Below are positions 53,237-64,000 of a DNA stretch of 64,000 nucleotides, piece by piece. Below the pieces are notes generated by a model. It saw only the letters and a list, made by a program, of their open reading frames with translations, was not told the DNA's origin and made no database searches. A program made the position numbers and the translations under genes. Origin of the DNA: Adineta vaga (lineage: Eukaryota > Rotifera); NCBI GenBank assembly GCA_021613535.1, contig CP075496.1:6448001-6512000 (forward strand), given 5' to 3'. Each line of letters begins with the position of its first letter. Within the stretch, counting starts at the first letter, position 1.

Positions 53237-54618
53237 GTTTGCCTTCCGGTGACTCTCTTTTTTCTTTTCGTTCGTTAGGAAAATAATTTGATATTGTTTA
53301 TTCTTTTTATTGAATTGCAATTTCACTTTGGATAATAATAGAGATAAGCGAAGACAATGTGCAATAATGAATGAGAAATTAATGAAGCTAGATGAGCGTA
53401 AGTATAATTTTCTTTCGATAATTACGGTTGACGATACATTGATGAAAAACGATCAGTAATCGATGAGTAAATTGTGCTGTTGTCTACTTTGTTAAATTTA
53501 ACTCAATGATAATGATCCACTTTTTAAACTTGTTGAATGGCAGTATGCATTCTGATTCCAGCGACAATAATTAGTTAGCAAGAAGAAGGATAATTTGTAG
53601 GGGAGAAACAATTTTTTCTTCGAACATCAATGTCTTTATCCAATTGGTGAAGTCGAGAAGAACAGAAAAAGAATTCGCCTTCTTATTGGTCTTTGAGATA
53701 AAAATGATTTTTTATTGGTTAGAAGAAAATATCATCCTTCTCTTATCGTTCTCCTTCCAGTATAACCTTGGAAAAGGTAGAGAACGTGTATATTCATAAA
53801 ATTTTATACAGGTGAATTTTACTTGAAAGTATGACATTTTTTTAAATAAAGGAAGTAATATTGTTAATCTTGCATGTGATAAGCTAAAATCGATGTTAAT
53901 TGCAATGGTTTTGATAAAAATTGGTAAGCTGATGAAAGGATGTTGTTTAGGTACGAGAAATTGTCCCTTGAGAGTCACTTTCTGTTTATGTATAATCGCA
54001 GTTTTCGTTTTTTTGTTGTAAATTATCTTCTCTCGTTAAGAACTTTTCAATCTGATTCATTCGTATAGTGCTCTTCCATGATGTTCTCCTAACTATGCCA
54101 ATCCTACATTAACGAACCCTAAAAGTTTTTTTTCCGTTTCATCTTCCTGAATATATGTGCAAAGTATAATTATGTCGAGAGCACAACGGATGTCATGTAT
54201 GAATTTGTCCATTGACATCGAGCGCTACAAAGTAAATTATAGTCATTTAGTTTCATCATATAAAGGAAAGAAAAAACCTAGAATCTGTTCTCCTGTCTTT
54301 GAGCCTTATGAAAACAAGGTTATTTGTTACTTTTTTCTTTTTCGAATAGACGAGAGTTGATTTACTTTTCCTGACGTTTACTACTTGAAATTCTATTGAA
54401 AAAGTATTTCAAGTGAGAAGTCAGGATTCTCTTGAGAAGTAGAAGAGAATGTTCAATTCATTATTTTGTTCGTTTTCTTAGTTTCTTAATTTCATTACAA
54501 AAAAAACACATAACAATTACGCGCATCCATTGCGAAAAGAAAAACGTAGAAAAAAAAGAGATAACAACAAAGAATATGTAATTAATAGGCACATTTCGAA
54601 TACTTTCCATATGTATTA
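53237..54618. other. Intergenic region upstream of the Dlx gene
   Basis: Region between the NOP58 stop and the Dlx start, both minus strand. No protein or RNA recognised; likely Dlx promoter and leader plus NOP58 3' untranslated sequence. Confidence 0.5.
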
Positions 54619-56843
54619 TTAAACTACAAAGGATTTATTCATGTTGCCACTCTTGAATCGTTTATTTGCACCGCCTCGGCCACCAAAATCTGAATGACGT
54701 TTTTGTGATATTGTAGATGCTTGATCTTGATTAAACTGGCCTTGTTCACTATTTTAAAATTTAATTATCACAAAATTCTGTTCATCAATCAAATAACTTA
54801 CGTATTTTTCTGATATTTCTCAAATTTTGCTTGCATTTTACCGGTACCCGATATACGTTTCGCCTGAAAAAAAAATGTTTTTTCTGTCTCATTCAATTTA
54901 AAAGTAATGTAATCATACAGCATTCTGTTCGAGTAAAGCAAATTTTCGTTCGAGATCTGCACGTTGTTCCATGCCGAGTGTTGCTTGAGTATCTTCACCA
55001 AGTGCATCGACACGAATAGCTAATGCAGCTTTGGAAGCTAACATCCGACTAACTTTACCTTTCAATTTTGCTGATGTTTGACCAACTAATGATGAATGAT
55101 AAATTAAACCATATTTAGGTGTGTCATGTTTTGTTTTCATTGCACGAAAAAGAGCCTTTTCGGCACCTAGGATTTGAACCGTAGATGATGGATGTTTAGC
55201 AAGATTCAGTAATGATCCTAGAAAAACGTTTCATATGTTTCGACAATGACTTTTTACAAAAAGAAAGAATATTTACCTGCATGTGCGATAAGTCGAGCAC
55301 CAACTAATTCACCAACTAATACTGTTAGATTAGGTGCAACAGCCATCATTCGATTTTTTAAGTATTCAAATAATTGTGCTCGATAATCAGATATTTCAAT
55401 AACCTATTAAAATATAAATAATAGCAATTGATTCTGATAAAAATATCATGAGGCCAATAATCTCAGTGGGGGACCGATCAACATGCGTTATGTTCAGACT
55501 GGGGCGGTAACTAACGTCATCATAGATGTATTGGCCTTGAGAATAGAATTATTGTTCTCGATGTTAGATTCGAACATGAGACATGTATTCTTTAATCGAT
55601 TCAACTAAACATACTTGAGAACAGAGATGACGAATATTGGTTATATCTTCTTCAGATATTTCAGTACCCATAGATATTTCTGCAGCTTCTTTTACTTGTG
55701 CTTCAACTTCGGCAGGTAATATATCGGATAGATCAAGTTCAGCTGCATTCGTTCGATATCCTAAAAATAGTCGATATATAAAATAGTGATTCATTTAACG
55801 ACTGATTTCTAACCAATTCTTTGTACTGTTTTACAAAAAGCAATATTATCTTGTATAATTTTAGCTAATTCTGGAAAATGCCAACCATACCATTCTTTAC
55901 AACGCATTATATAATTATTCGTTTCTTTATCGAGATCATCCAATAATGCTACATATTATAATAGGAAATTTAGTTAAATTTAATTCATTCATAGAAAAAA
56001 TACATACAGATAGCTTGAACAATCATTGTATCAACTTTATCGGGAGAAAACTTAAGCTTATAACGTGATAAACTAAAAAATATAGAGAAAAAAAACAGCG
56101 TTTAATATTGAAATCGACGACTTTACTGTTATGATTTTAAGAAGAAATTCAATTTGACATATTCTATGAACGTTTTTACTCTAAATATTCGTTTATCTAT
56201 TGTCTGAAGATCATATTCGGCTAGTTCTTTCTTACAAACCTGTGTGCTAGACCAATGCGCATAGCAGCTAATTCTTTTTCATCAATTTGTAAAAGACTAT
56301 CAGCTTGTGAACGAATAATACGCATAAGATCTTGTACAGAACTATTACAAATACAATCAAAACTAAATTTATCCTAAAATATATTCATATCAAACCAATC
56401 GAACCATTAAACATGAAAACATACTTTAATCGCTTTGCCGAGTGCTGAATCAGCAACAAGCAATTTTTCTTGTACATTTGGATCAACAAGAGTTTTAAGT
56501 AATTTTTTCAATGGCTTAGAAATTTTTCCTTCAACAGTTGCAGTTGCTGCAGCAAGCGCTTGAGTTGTATCTTCAAATTTTTCAAAATGAGTTAACTTTA
56601 AACTGGAAGACAAAATAAAGATTTAATCGAATAGTTCAAATTGTAAAGATTAACATACATTTTCGCTGCTTTCTCCGGTGATTCAAAATCGAGATATAAA
56701 TTCTTCGTCTCTTGTAATTTCTTTTCATCGAGCAACTAAAAATGAAAATTTCCAATGAACATTCGGAAACAAAGACAAATAAATTAATAAATAGATACTT
56801 TAAATATAGCATAGCCAGCCGATGTTTCAAATAAAACAAGCAT
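54619..56843 (-). CDS. NOP58: NOP58 box C/D snoRNP core protein
   Basis: Nucleolar core protein of box C/D snoRNPs, which guide 2'-O-methylation of rRNA. Exons: 56843-56799, 56735-56659, 56602-56425, 56373-56240, 56072-56008, 55948-55814, 55760-55615, 55403-55277, 55217-54919, 54863-54802, 54748-54619; 465 residues. Start [17 protein letters not shown]5N domain; coiled-coil region with [12 protein letters not shown] and [25 protein letters not shown]; then the Nop domain with [32 protein letters not shown] and [16 protein letters not shown]. The long KKE/D-rich tail of yeast and human proteins is missing: after [18 protein letters not shown] comes a short Gln/Gly/Arg tail ending NMNKSFVV. The intron at 55404-55614 hosts a C/D snoRNA. 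Confidence 0.96.
55451..55537 (-). ncRNA. Box C/D snoRNA in NOP58 intron, guide to LSU P-loop
   Basis: Minus-strand RNA of about 87 nt in the 211-nt NOP58 intron. A perfect 9-bp terminal stem is formed by AGGCCAATA (55537-55529 on the minus strand) and TATTGGCCT (55459-55451). Inside it, in order: box C ATGATGA (55523-55517), box D' CTGA (55497-55494), box C' TGTTGAT (55483-55477) and box D CTGA (55466-55463). The 12 nt just before D', TACCGCCCCAGT, are complementary to ACTGGGGCGGTA, the conserved LSU rRNA P-loop sequence. By the D+5 rule the methylated base is the second G of ACTGG, matching E. coli Gm2251 (from memory, yeast Gm2619, snR67). No target is assigned for the 10-nt spacer before box D. 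Confidence 0.88.
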
Positions 56844-57619
56844 GATACAAATAACCTGATGGATAAAAAAATTGATAACTCAAGATGAACAGCGCACACA
56901 AAGTCTTTTCTATTTGAACTTGAGTTGTTTATTTCGCAATACGAACAATAATTTTACCAATCTTTTTCTAGCGTCGTTTCGCCCACCATATGAAAATAGA
57001 TGTCGCTATTGCATGTCAATGAAGAACGGTGAATATATTTCACTTAAAGGATTAACAATCGAAACATCACATGACTTGAGGAAAACAGAAGTCGATCGAA
57101 AAACAAACTTTCATATGATACTACTAGGAGACTATATGGATCTTATTATAATATCGTACTATTACAAGACTTCACATTGAATAAGTGAACAAAAATATGA
57201 TACGAAAGTCTTCGGAAATATTCTAAGAGAAATCTTTTTTTATGTAGAAAATATCATTCGTTCTAATTAATTTTTTTAGAATGTAGATTTCATGATTCAT
57301 CTATCATATATTTCTCCATTTGATTCAGTCATACATACATATATATATATATATATATAGATTAACTGCAATAAAAAGGGTAGTTTCGTTGTATTATTCA
57401 ACTGCTAATCTTTGTTCTTGATTATTCATTTAAATGATCTTAAAATAATATATAGTCGAAAGGACATCAATGATAACTCATTATAATACATATCATAAAA
57501 TGAGAAAAAAAACCGAGATTATCTCGAAGTTTATGATAGTTAGTATCAATTCTTGTATTTATATATTTGTTTTGTAAAGAGAAAAAGAAGAAACGTTACA
57601 CTTTTTCGGACAAACTATA
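56844..57619. promoter_or_regulatory. Divergent spacer, NOP58 / serine protease
   Basis: A 776-bp region between two head-to-head genes; it must contain both promoters. An (AT)n tract lies at 57336-57358. An acceptor-like CATCAG lies just upstream of the NOP58 ATG. The plus frame at 56872-57180 shows no homology. Confidence 0.45.
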
Positions 57620-58669
57620 ATGGTTGTCTCACCCAACAACTATAATCCACCAACGATGACAAGCAATTTTACAAGAAATATAACAATTGTTTTGTTAATT
57701 ATTGCAACAATTCTGGTAGTAGCATTGACAGCTAGTATTGTACTTGTGTTTACAATTGGTAAACCGACTAGTAATAATAATAATAATTATAATACTTATA
57801 ATACTTATTATAATAATAATAGTAATAACAGCAACCAATCACAAACAATATCTCTTCCCGAACCATGTGAATGTGGATGTCCTATCATTACTCCACAAAT
57901 AACGACAAGAATTGTTAATGGTGAAGCAGCTGTTCCCAATTCATGGCCATGGCAATTATTGCTCGTTGATTTTAGTATTGATGGCGTTCCTCTTTCATAT
58001 TGTGGAGCAAGTTTAATTACTCCTCAACATGTTTTAACTGCTGCTCATTGTGTTTTTGGTTGGTCACCTCGATATGTTGGTGTTCTATCCCGTGTTCATG
58101 AATTTAATATTAGTTCATGGACAACAACAAATGCAAATATGGCTGAACGTGTCTTTGTCCATGAAAGTTATGATGATAGAACACTCAATGATGATGTTGC
58201 TGTTATTCGTTTAAAGACGCCAGTTGTCTTAGATGATCGCCTTAATTTAATTTGTCTTGCACCAAGTGATAGTAGTAGTCAACCATTAATTGAAGGCGCA
58301 GATCTTATTGCAACAGGTTGGGGTGCAATGGAAAGTGTGAATCGAACACGACCAAGTGTTTTACAACAAGTTCGTTTACAATTTGTACCTCAAACACATA
58401 CCTTATGTCAACCATTAGTAAGTGCGGATGGTACTTATCGACCTGGACAAATGTGTGCTGGCTTTCCACCTAAATCTGTATGCTTTGGTGATAGTGGTGG
58501 TCCGTTGGTACGATCAGTTGTTCATTCCAATGGAAAGAGATATTGGCAACAAGTTGGTATTATGTCTGGAACAGTTGATTGTGGTTATCAAACAAATTAT
58601 CCTGATGTTTTTGCTCGAGTTAGTTATTATTATTCATGGATTCTCGATAAAGTTCGTATTTCATCTTAA
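57620..58669 (+). CDS. Membrane-anchored trypsin-fold serine protease
   Basis: Type II membrane serine protease, 349 residues in a single exon. A short cytoplasmic N-terminus precedes one TM (about 21-46, IVLLIIATILVVALTASIVL), then an Asn/Tyr-rich stem. CECGCP at 83-88 may provide the disulphide that tethers the cleaved catalytic chain. Activation would occur at Arg97-Ile98 (TTR|IVNGE). The triad is complete: His143 in TAAHC, Asp192 in NDDVAVIRL, Ser292 in GDSGGPL. At the position of trypsin Asp189 there is Ser286 (KSVCFGDSGG), as in chymotrypsin, so a bulky hydrophobic P1 preference is plausible. The usual SWG of the substrate wall reads SGT. Nearly all neighbours are intron-rich, so the intronless form stands out. 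Substrate unknown. Confidence 0.92.
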   Translation: MVVSPNNYNPPTMTSNFTRNITIVLLIIATILVVALTASIVLVFTIGKPTSNNNNNYNTYNTYYNNNSNNSNQSQTISLPEPCECGCPIITPQITTRIVNGEAAVPNSWPWQLLLVDFSIDGVPLSYCGASLITPQHVLTAAHCVFGWSPRYVGVLSRVHEFNISSWTTTNANMAERVFVHESYDDRTLNDDVAVIRLKTPVVLDDRLNLICLAPSDSSSQPLIEGADLIATGWGAMESVNRTRPSVLQQVRLQFVPQTHTLCQPLVSADGTYRPGQMCAGFPPKSVCFGDSGGPLVRSVVHSNGKRYWQQVGIMSGTVDCGYQTNYPDVFARVSYYYSWILDKVRISS

Positions 58670-58853
58670 TACTATGATTTCTAACGAAAACAAACAAAAA
58701 CAATTTTCGTTTTTTTTTCTATTTCGTCTTAGTTTGAATTATTTAGTTTTATTTACTATACAAATTCGATGAACGAAAAAGATTGCGCATATACCTTTTC
58801 AAATAAACAAAACAACAATAATAATAATCATAATAAAAGAGTTGAACATCATT

Positions 58854-61339
58854 CTAAAATTCAGAAATACCCCATTTACCAGCAACTTGTTTCACTTTTT
58901 GACTTAATTGTTCTTTCATTAGATTAAAACACATTGCAATCAATACAAGACCAAGTAGGATATATAATGCGGCTGAAATCAATTTTTCTTTCGCCGCTGA
59001 AACTGTTAATGATGAACCAGGTACAAAATCTCCGAACCCAATGGTTGTTAATGTAATAAAACAGAAATAGAATGAATTCAGAAAGCCCCATTTTTCCCAA
59101 ATATTGAATAGAATAGCGCCAAGAGTTAAATAAAGCGGAATGACAAAGACAGTGACAAGTAATGGTACACTCATTTGTTCATCTTCATAAAATTCTTCTT
59201 CATCATCGAATTCTTGCTGTTTTGAATAGTCGTATGGTACAGTTGTTGATTGTAATTCAAGATCGGGTTTCCATGTGACTGTTGGTGAAGATGTTGTATC
59301 ACGTGTTGCTGATTCTTCGTAATCCGGTGGAGGAGATAATGAACGTATACCTTCATTAAAACTTTGAGATTTTCGTGGTAGATGATGAGTAGATTTATTT
59401 GAAATTCCAACTGAAATTTGTTCAAGTGAACCTGCTTTATTCGTATCAGCATCAAGTGCAGGTTGTTTTTTCAATCGACGTAAGAAAAATCGTCGACGAG
59501 ATGATTTATTTATTTCTGTATCATCGGTAACTGCAGATGAAACCGAATTATTCGTAGATTTTGTATGTAATTTACGATTATGTGTAGATTCTGATTTGGA
59601 ACGTTTTAAATTTTTTTTCGATGATTTTTTTGTCTCTTTTGCTGTTTTAGTGGTAGATTCATCATGAATTATTGTTCCTGAAGGAGACAAACTACCTTCA
59701 GAAATAGAAACCTAGAAAATAAATAAATAAATAAATAGTGCAAAATTTGTCTACGAGATGTTATCTTTCTCCTAGATGAAATGAATCAATTAGATAGAAA
59801 ATCGATTGCCTCCTGTCTACAATGATAATCTTAATGAACAATGTAGTTACTTGATGAATATCGATATCATCCAAATTGGTAATATGAATCTTTTCTGGAT
59901 CTGTTTTGTTCGATATTTGATTCTGAATTGAACTTTCCAAATTATTAGTTAATTTATTTGTTTCATTGATATAGAATTGTATTGGACTAATGTCATCTAC
60001 TTGTTTTCGTTCTTGTCGGTTATTTTCTGGTGAAAATAAACTATTTTCATCTTGAAAAACATCATCAGCTATTTGATCGTCATGTTCATGGGCGGAACTT
60101 TGTTTAATTAGATCATTTATTCGACTAAGTGCATCTTTTGATCGATTACTAACTAAACTTGTTGATGATGCAACCGAATGGGATTTCTGCATTTCTGGTA
60201 ATATGCCAGTTAATAAATTTAAACGAACATCTGCTGGTAATAATTTAGGATCTATTGAAGGAGGTTTTAGTTCATTTGTTAGAGAAGTTGGTGATGGATC
60301 TATAGTCGTTGAAGAAGGAGGTTTGGATAGATGATCATCTAATGATGCTAAACAGAAGACAAAAAATAAAATATTCCTTCGAAGGAAACTTCTATTTACT
60401 TTTATTTTCGTTTGGTTGTTGTTTCATATTTGATTTGTTCATTGATTTTTCATCTAATGTAATTGCTGTTTGATTTGTTGAGATTCGAATTTTGAAACTT
60501 TTTCTTCGCTTTTTGCTTCTCCATCGACAACAAAAAATCATCGTAAGACGACTGAACACAAATGTAAACATTTGTGCCATTGTTGAACCGATATTTGCTA
60601 CGAATAACATCATCAATGGTACACCAAATGCACTATAGAGTATAGTAGCAATTTTTCCGTAGACAGTCTTTGTAGTGATATGACCATAACCTAATTGATA
60701 GAAGGATTAGAGATTAATTCTCATGTATTGAATTTACCTATCGTTGAAATAAGTGTGACAGCATAGAGAATAGCTCCCGAATAGTTCCAATCAGTTGCAG
60801 CATCAGGTCCTGTTCGTCCATCAAAACCTTTTCGAACTTGTTGTCTGACTGTTTCTTCAAATTTTTCTAATTCCTGTGTAGCATTTAATGTAAAATTGCC
60901 TTTTTTATCGATGTAAGGATATGAATTAACTCGTAAAATCACATTCCATAATTTATAAAGTGTAGTGTTCAATTCTTCACTCATTGATTGACGCATCATT
61001 TGTTCATTACCAGCTTCAAGAGCTTGAAATAATCCTCCTCCAAGTGCAACATAACCAATCATAACAAAAAAGAGTCCAACACGAGAAAACATGAAAGCAG
61101 TAAATTTTTTGCAACATGTCAAACAATTGTTTTTGGTACATACACGTTGATCACCAACTTTCGATGAATCTTTACCTGATCGACGATGCATCCTAAATAA
61201 GAATCAAATACATAGATATTTGAAAAGCAAACATGAAAGAGCGAATGGATTTTGTATCCGAATGAACATAAGCATACTTCGTTTTCGCCATGGATACAGT
61301 CGTCGATCGATAAACTACAAAAACCTGACCGGTACGCAT
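58854..61339 (-). CDS. Two-pore-domain potassium channel (K2P/TWK)
   Basis: Background K+ channel subunit of the plasma membrane, working as a dimer. Exons: 61339-61278, 61192-60738, 60690-60400, 60347-59851, 59711-58854; 720 residues. Exon 1 (MRTGQVFVVYRS) joins in phase to the exon beginning at MHRRSGK; without it, translation would start at 61191. M1 is FFVMIGYVALGGGLFQALE, then an extracellular cap with two N-glycosylation sites (NTTL, NATQ), pore 1 TLISTIGYGHIT, M2, M3 (PLLVTVFVIPLYLTLGAILF), pore 2 TLTTIGFGDFVPG and M4 (LYILLGLVLIAMCFNLM). The loop between M2 and M3 is about 395 residues, Ser/Lys-rich and disordered, where most K2P channels have a short linker. The C-terminus after M4 is short, ending GKWGISEF. 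Confidence 0.92.
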
Positions 61340-64000
61340 TTTTTATGTTGAATATACTCGTTTAGAAAAGAGAAATTTGTTTTTCGATCATGAATGATAT
61401 ACTCAAGAAGAATTAGATCATTATGCAGATGGATACAATCGAACAACCATCGACCATATAGATATATCCAAAGACCGAGAAAGGGAAAGAGAGAGAGAGA
61501 GAGATAGAAAAAAAAAGAAAAGGAAACAGATCGGTGTCTTCTTTTCTAATCAATACAGAATAGAATACACCAGCAGTTGGAAACAGGAGGAAAAATAGCA
61601 ATAGACATTATTGTGGTTGTTAGTACTCGTTTATATGTATGCGTGCCTGATTAACTACTAACGTCATCGAACAAATACAAGAAGATACAGAGAGAAAGAA
61701 TTATGTTATCGAGCAGAGTCGGCAATCTTTTGTTACACGTCATTCTATTAGATATCGTCAGCATCTGTCACTAAAGTGACTAGTGAATCTATTCTAATAA
61801 ATGCATTTTTGAGGAAAAGAAATCAAAGCATCCAATTGCTTCTTTATCTTCATCTTTTTTTATTTGATAATGTCACGTTTGACACATTCATCCGTAAATA
61901 TATACATAGATATAAGATTTCTTTAGATGCTCTTTTTTTCTTTCAACAATTAGTTTGGTGGCATGCGGCGAAAACGAGTTTGTATTGATTTATAGTCAAG
62001 GTCGTAATGGCAAATGCATAAGTTCTTGTTTTAATATCATCACACAAAATAAACATTGAGACGACTATCCTGTCAGAATAGGAATAAAAAGAAAAGAAAA
62101 TAGATTTCTTCTAACTTCCTTCGATTTGCTTGTTATGAACTATAAAAATGAAGTTTCAATCATAAAAATTTGCCTTCGTGTATGATAGTATTTAGACAAG
62201 TGATTGACTCTACTTTGGAACGATTGTATCAAAAAATAATTTAATGAAATACTGAAAATACGGCATCTATTGAATGTAAATATATCAATCGTTTGCAATC
62301 AAAACGGACTAATGTTTGCAATCGATGGAAAAATCTATTGTTTTTCTGTATCTTTGTAAAAAGTAACAAAAATTTTGTTGAATAAATCTAAGAAAAAGTA
62401 AAATACACTATGAGAAATGGAGATCATCGATGATGCAATACATGTGATAAAGAAAATTCGAAATAATTCTACATATAGAGTTTAACATAGATAAATGGAT
62501 AAAACTGATAGTAGAAAGTCATGGATTAGAAAGTATTCATTTACTTTTTCCGTTTATTTAATTTTTCACATGAGAGATTGATCAATCAGCTGACCATTCG
62601 ATTTTCTATTACGAAAAGACAATAGAATTGGAGAGAATCTATATAAGTAAATGAACAAGTGCTTTTGACAAGAATGATTAGTGATAATGGACGCGTTAAC
62701 ATATTTTTCTTTTTGTCCAAAAGAAAACAGAATATGTAGAATGTACATAATCAATCAATGAATTCAATTAATTGTGTCTATTCATCCGATGTTGTACTTG
62801 CCATTACTAATTAGACTTTTTCTACAGAAAATATGTGTTGAGAGATCGACTCTATAGAATGCCTTGGTCTGAAACACGATCGAGATGACACCACCACTTT
62901 ATGTCTCATTTACTTTTTCTTAGCGCAAACAAACAAGGCACATTGCATTATTCTTAGCTTCTTTACCAGTCAAATAAGCAAACAAAACGAACATCTATCT
63001 GAAGCAAAGATGGCAATCAAGCAAAAGATCTGACAACTATCCTCCTATAGACAATTGATTTTTTAAGATAGATCACATACGAATAGATATAGATTTTTAT
63101 AGTTTAAGAAAGAAAGGCAAAGAATGTGAATGACCTTAGATGAAAAGTTATTATTAAGAAGAAGAAGAAGAATAGGAAGGTTCTTTTCCCATCAAGTCAA
63201 TTTAGTGAATAATGTTTATATCAAACTATTAATGAACGTTCACAAAGATAAAATGCATTATTAGATTCAACATTATGTATGCGAATATAGATTCATATAA
63301 CATAAAAGAAAATGATTGACTATTAACAGATAATGAAGCGAAAGAATAAAGAAATAGTACTATTATGACAATAGTAATGCTATTAAGATTGCCTCCTAAA
63401 TAAGATCGATTCATTTAACAAACTAATTTTGTTGTTACTTACATTGTTTAATGAATGATGATTGATATAGAAAGGAATGCTTTACTCGATATATTCTTTT
63501 TGCGATAGTTTTATCGACGTTTCTTATCCTCAACTTTATTACTTTGATAGATTACAATGTCCTTCATTTTGCTTGAATCTCAAAGGCAAAGAATGCACAT
63601 ATCCATCTTATAATCCATTGAGATCTAAGAAACATTCTTTTGTCAAAGTGTACATCTCATTATTCATTCGTATGATGATAAGTAAATATAATTTACTAAT
63701 GCTTTACCGTTCATTTATTGGAACTTGACTATGTAATGGTAATAGAAGTACGCGACTTAATCGTCGCACAACTGCATATCGACTTGCACTCATCTTGGTT
63801 GATTTTGAATCATTCACTAAACTGGTTCTTTGCCAACGAGAAAAAGAGTACAAATGATTATATAAATAAAATCGTTCGATTCCTTCCTCTCGTATCTCTC
63901 ATCTCCATTTTCTTCTTTCTCTGCTTCTTTTTCTTCTTTTACCAATGATGAGAGAAAGATTTTCTTCGAAATACTTACGTTAATGATGTTTTTTTGTCTT
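61340..64000. other. Non-coding region at the window end
   Basis: Upstream of the K2P gene. It holds (GA)n at 61487-61503, GAAGAA repeats at 63157-63171 and T/C-rich tracts at the end. Frames at 61776-61988, 63477-63728 and 63718-63948 have no homology I can see and no matching exon partners. A gene starting beyond the window cannot be excluded. Confidence 0.5.

Noticed and set aside
55160-55190. tRNA-like GGATTTGAACC string
   Set aside because: It lies inside a NOP58 coding exon (antisense of the GAEKALFR region) with no cloverleaf around it.
56073-56239. Possible second snoRNA in the 167-nt NOP58 intron 4
   Set aside because: On the sense strand there is no CTGA box D and only an imperfect ATGATCT in place of box C; no stem found.

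Overview
The window is nuclear DNA from a small animal. It is strongly AT-rich, the genes carry many introns of about 47-70 nt with GT..AG ends, and nearly every protein is a metazoan orthologue. A type-1 tyramine/octopamine-like receptor points to a protostome. Codon style, compact introns and several genes whose first visible exon begins at a splice acceptor just before the ATG fit a rotifer, most likely a bdelloid, where spliced-leader trans-splicing is known. That taxonomic call is an inference. No transposon, CRISPR array, prokaryotic operon or viral gene was recognised. Exon models below were built by hand; for each of them splice phases were checked and add up to a whole number of codons.

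Layout: (1) 1-4.5 kb: 3' end of an alpha-amylase (+), a CRK-like SH2-SH3 adaptor (-) and RAB28 (-). (2) 4.5-9.0 kb: mostly non-coding, with one decayed coding remnant. (3) 9.0-21 kb: tyramine-type GPCR (+), ATP synthase epsilon (-), single-minded bHLH-PAS factor (+). (4) 21.8-27 kb: V-ATPase subunit G (-) divergent from RPL8 (+), then a PP2C phosphatase (-). (5) 28-34 kb: complete alpha-neurexin (-). (6) 37-45.6 kb: small secreted antistasin-like protein (+), ARB2A/FAM172A (-) with an unknown gene nested on the opposite strand in its longest intron, SYAP1 (-), PDHA1 (-), basigin-like protein (+). (7) 47-61.3 kb: unknown disordered protein (-), Distal-less homeobox (-), NOP58 (-), membrane-anchored serine protease (+), two-pore K+ channel (-). 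The final 2.6 kb looks non-coding.

The genes are not a pathway cluster; neuronal genes (tyramine receptor, sim, neurexin, SYAP1, Dlx, K2P) are interspersed with housekeeping ones (RPL8, NOP58, PDHA1, two ATPase subunits). The most notable material lies inside introns. NOP58, itself a core box C/D snoRNP protein, hosts a well-formed C/D snoRNA whose guide pairs with the ribosomal P-loop sequence ACTGGGGCGGTA. Two RPL8 introns also look like C/D snoRNA hosts. Other oddities are a CRK homologue with no central SH3 domain, a K2P channel with an approximately 395-residue loop between its pore repeats, a basigin lacking its intramembrane glutamate, and a short frame-restoring segment inside the antistasin-like gene.
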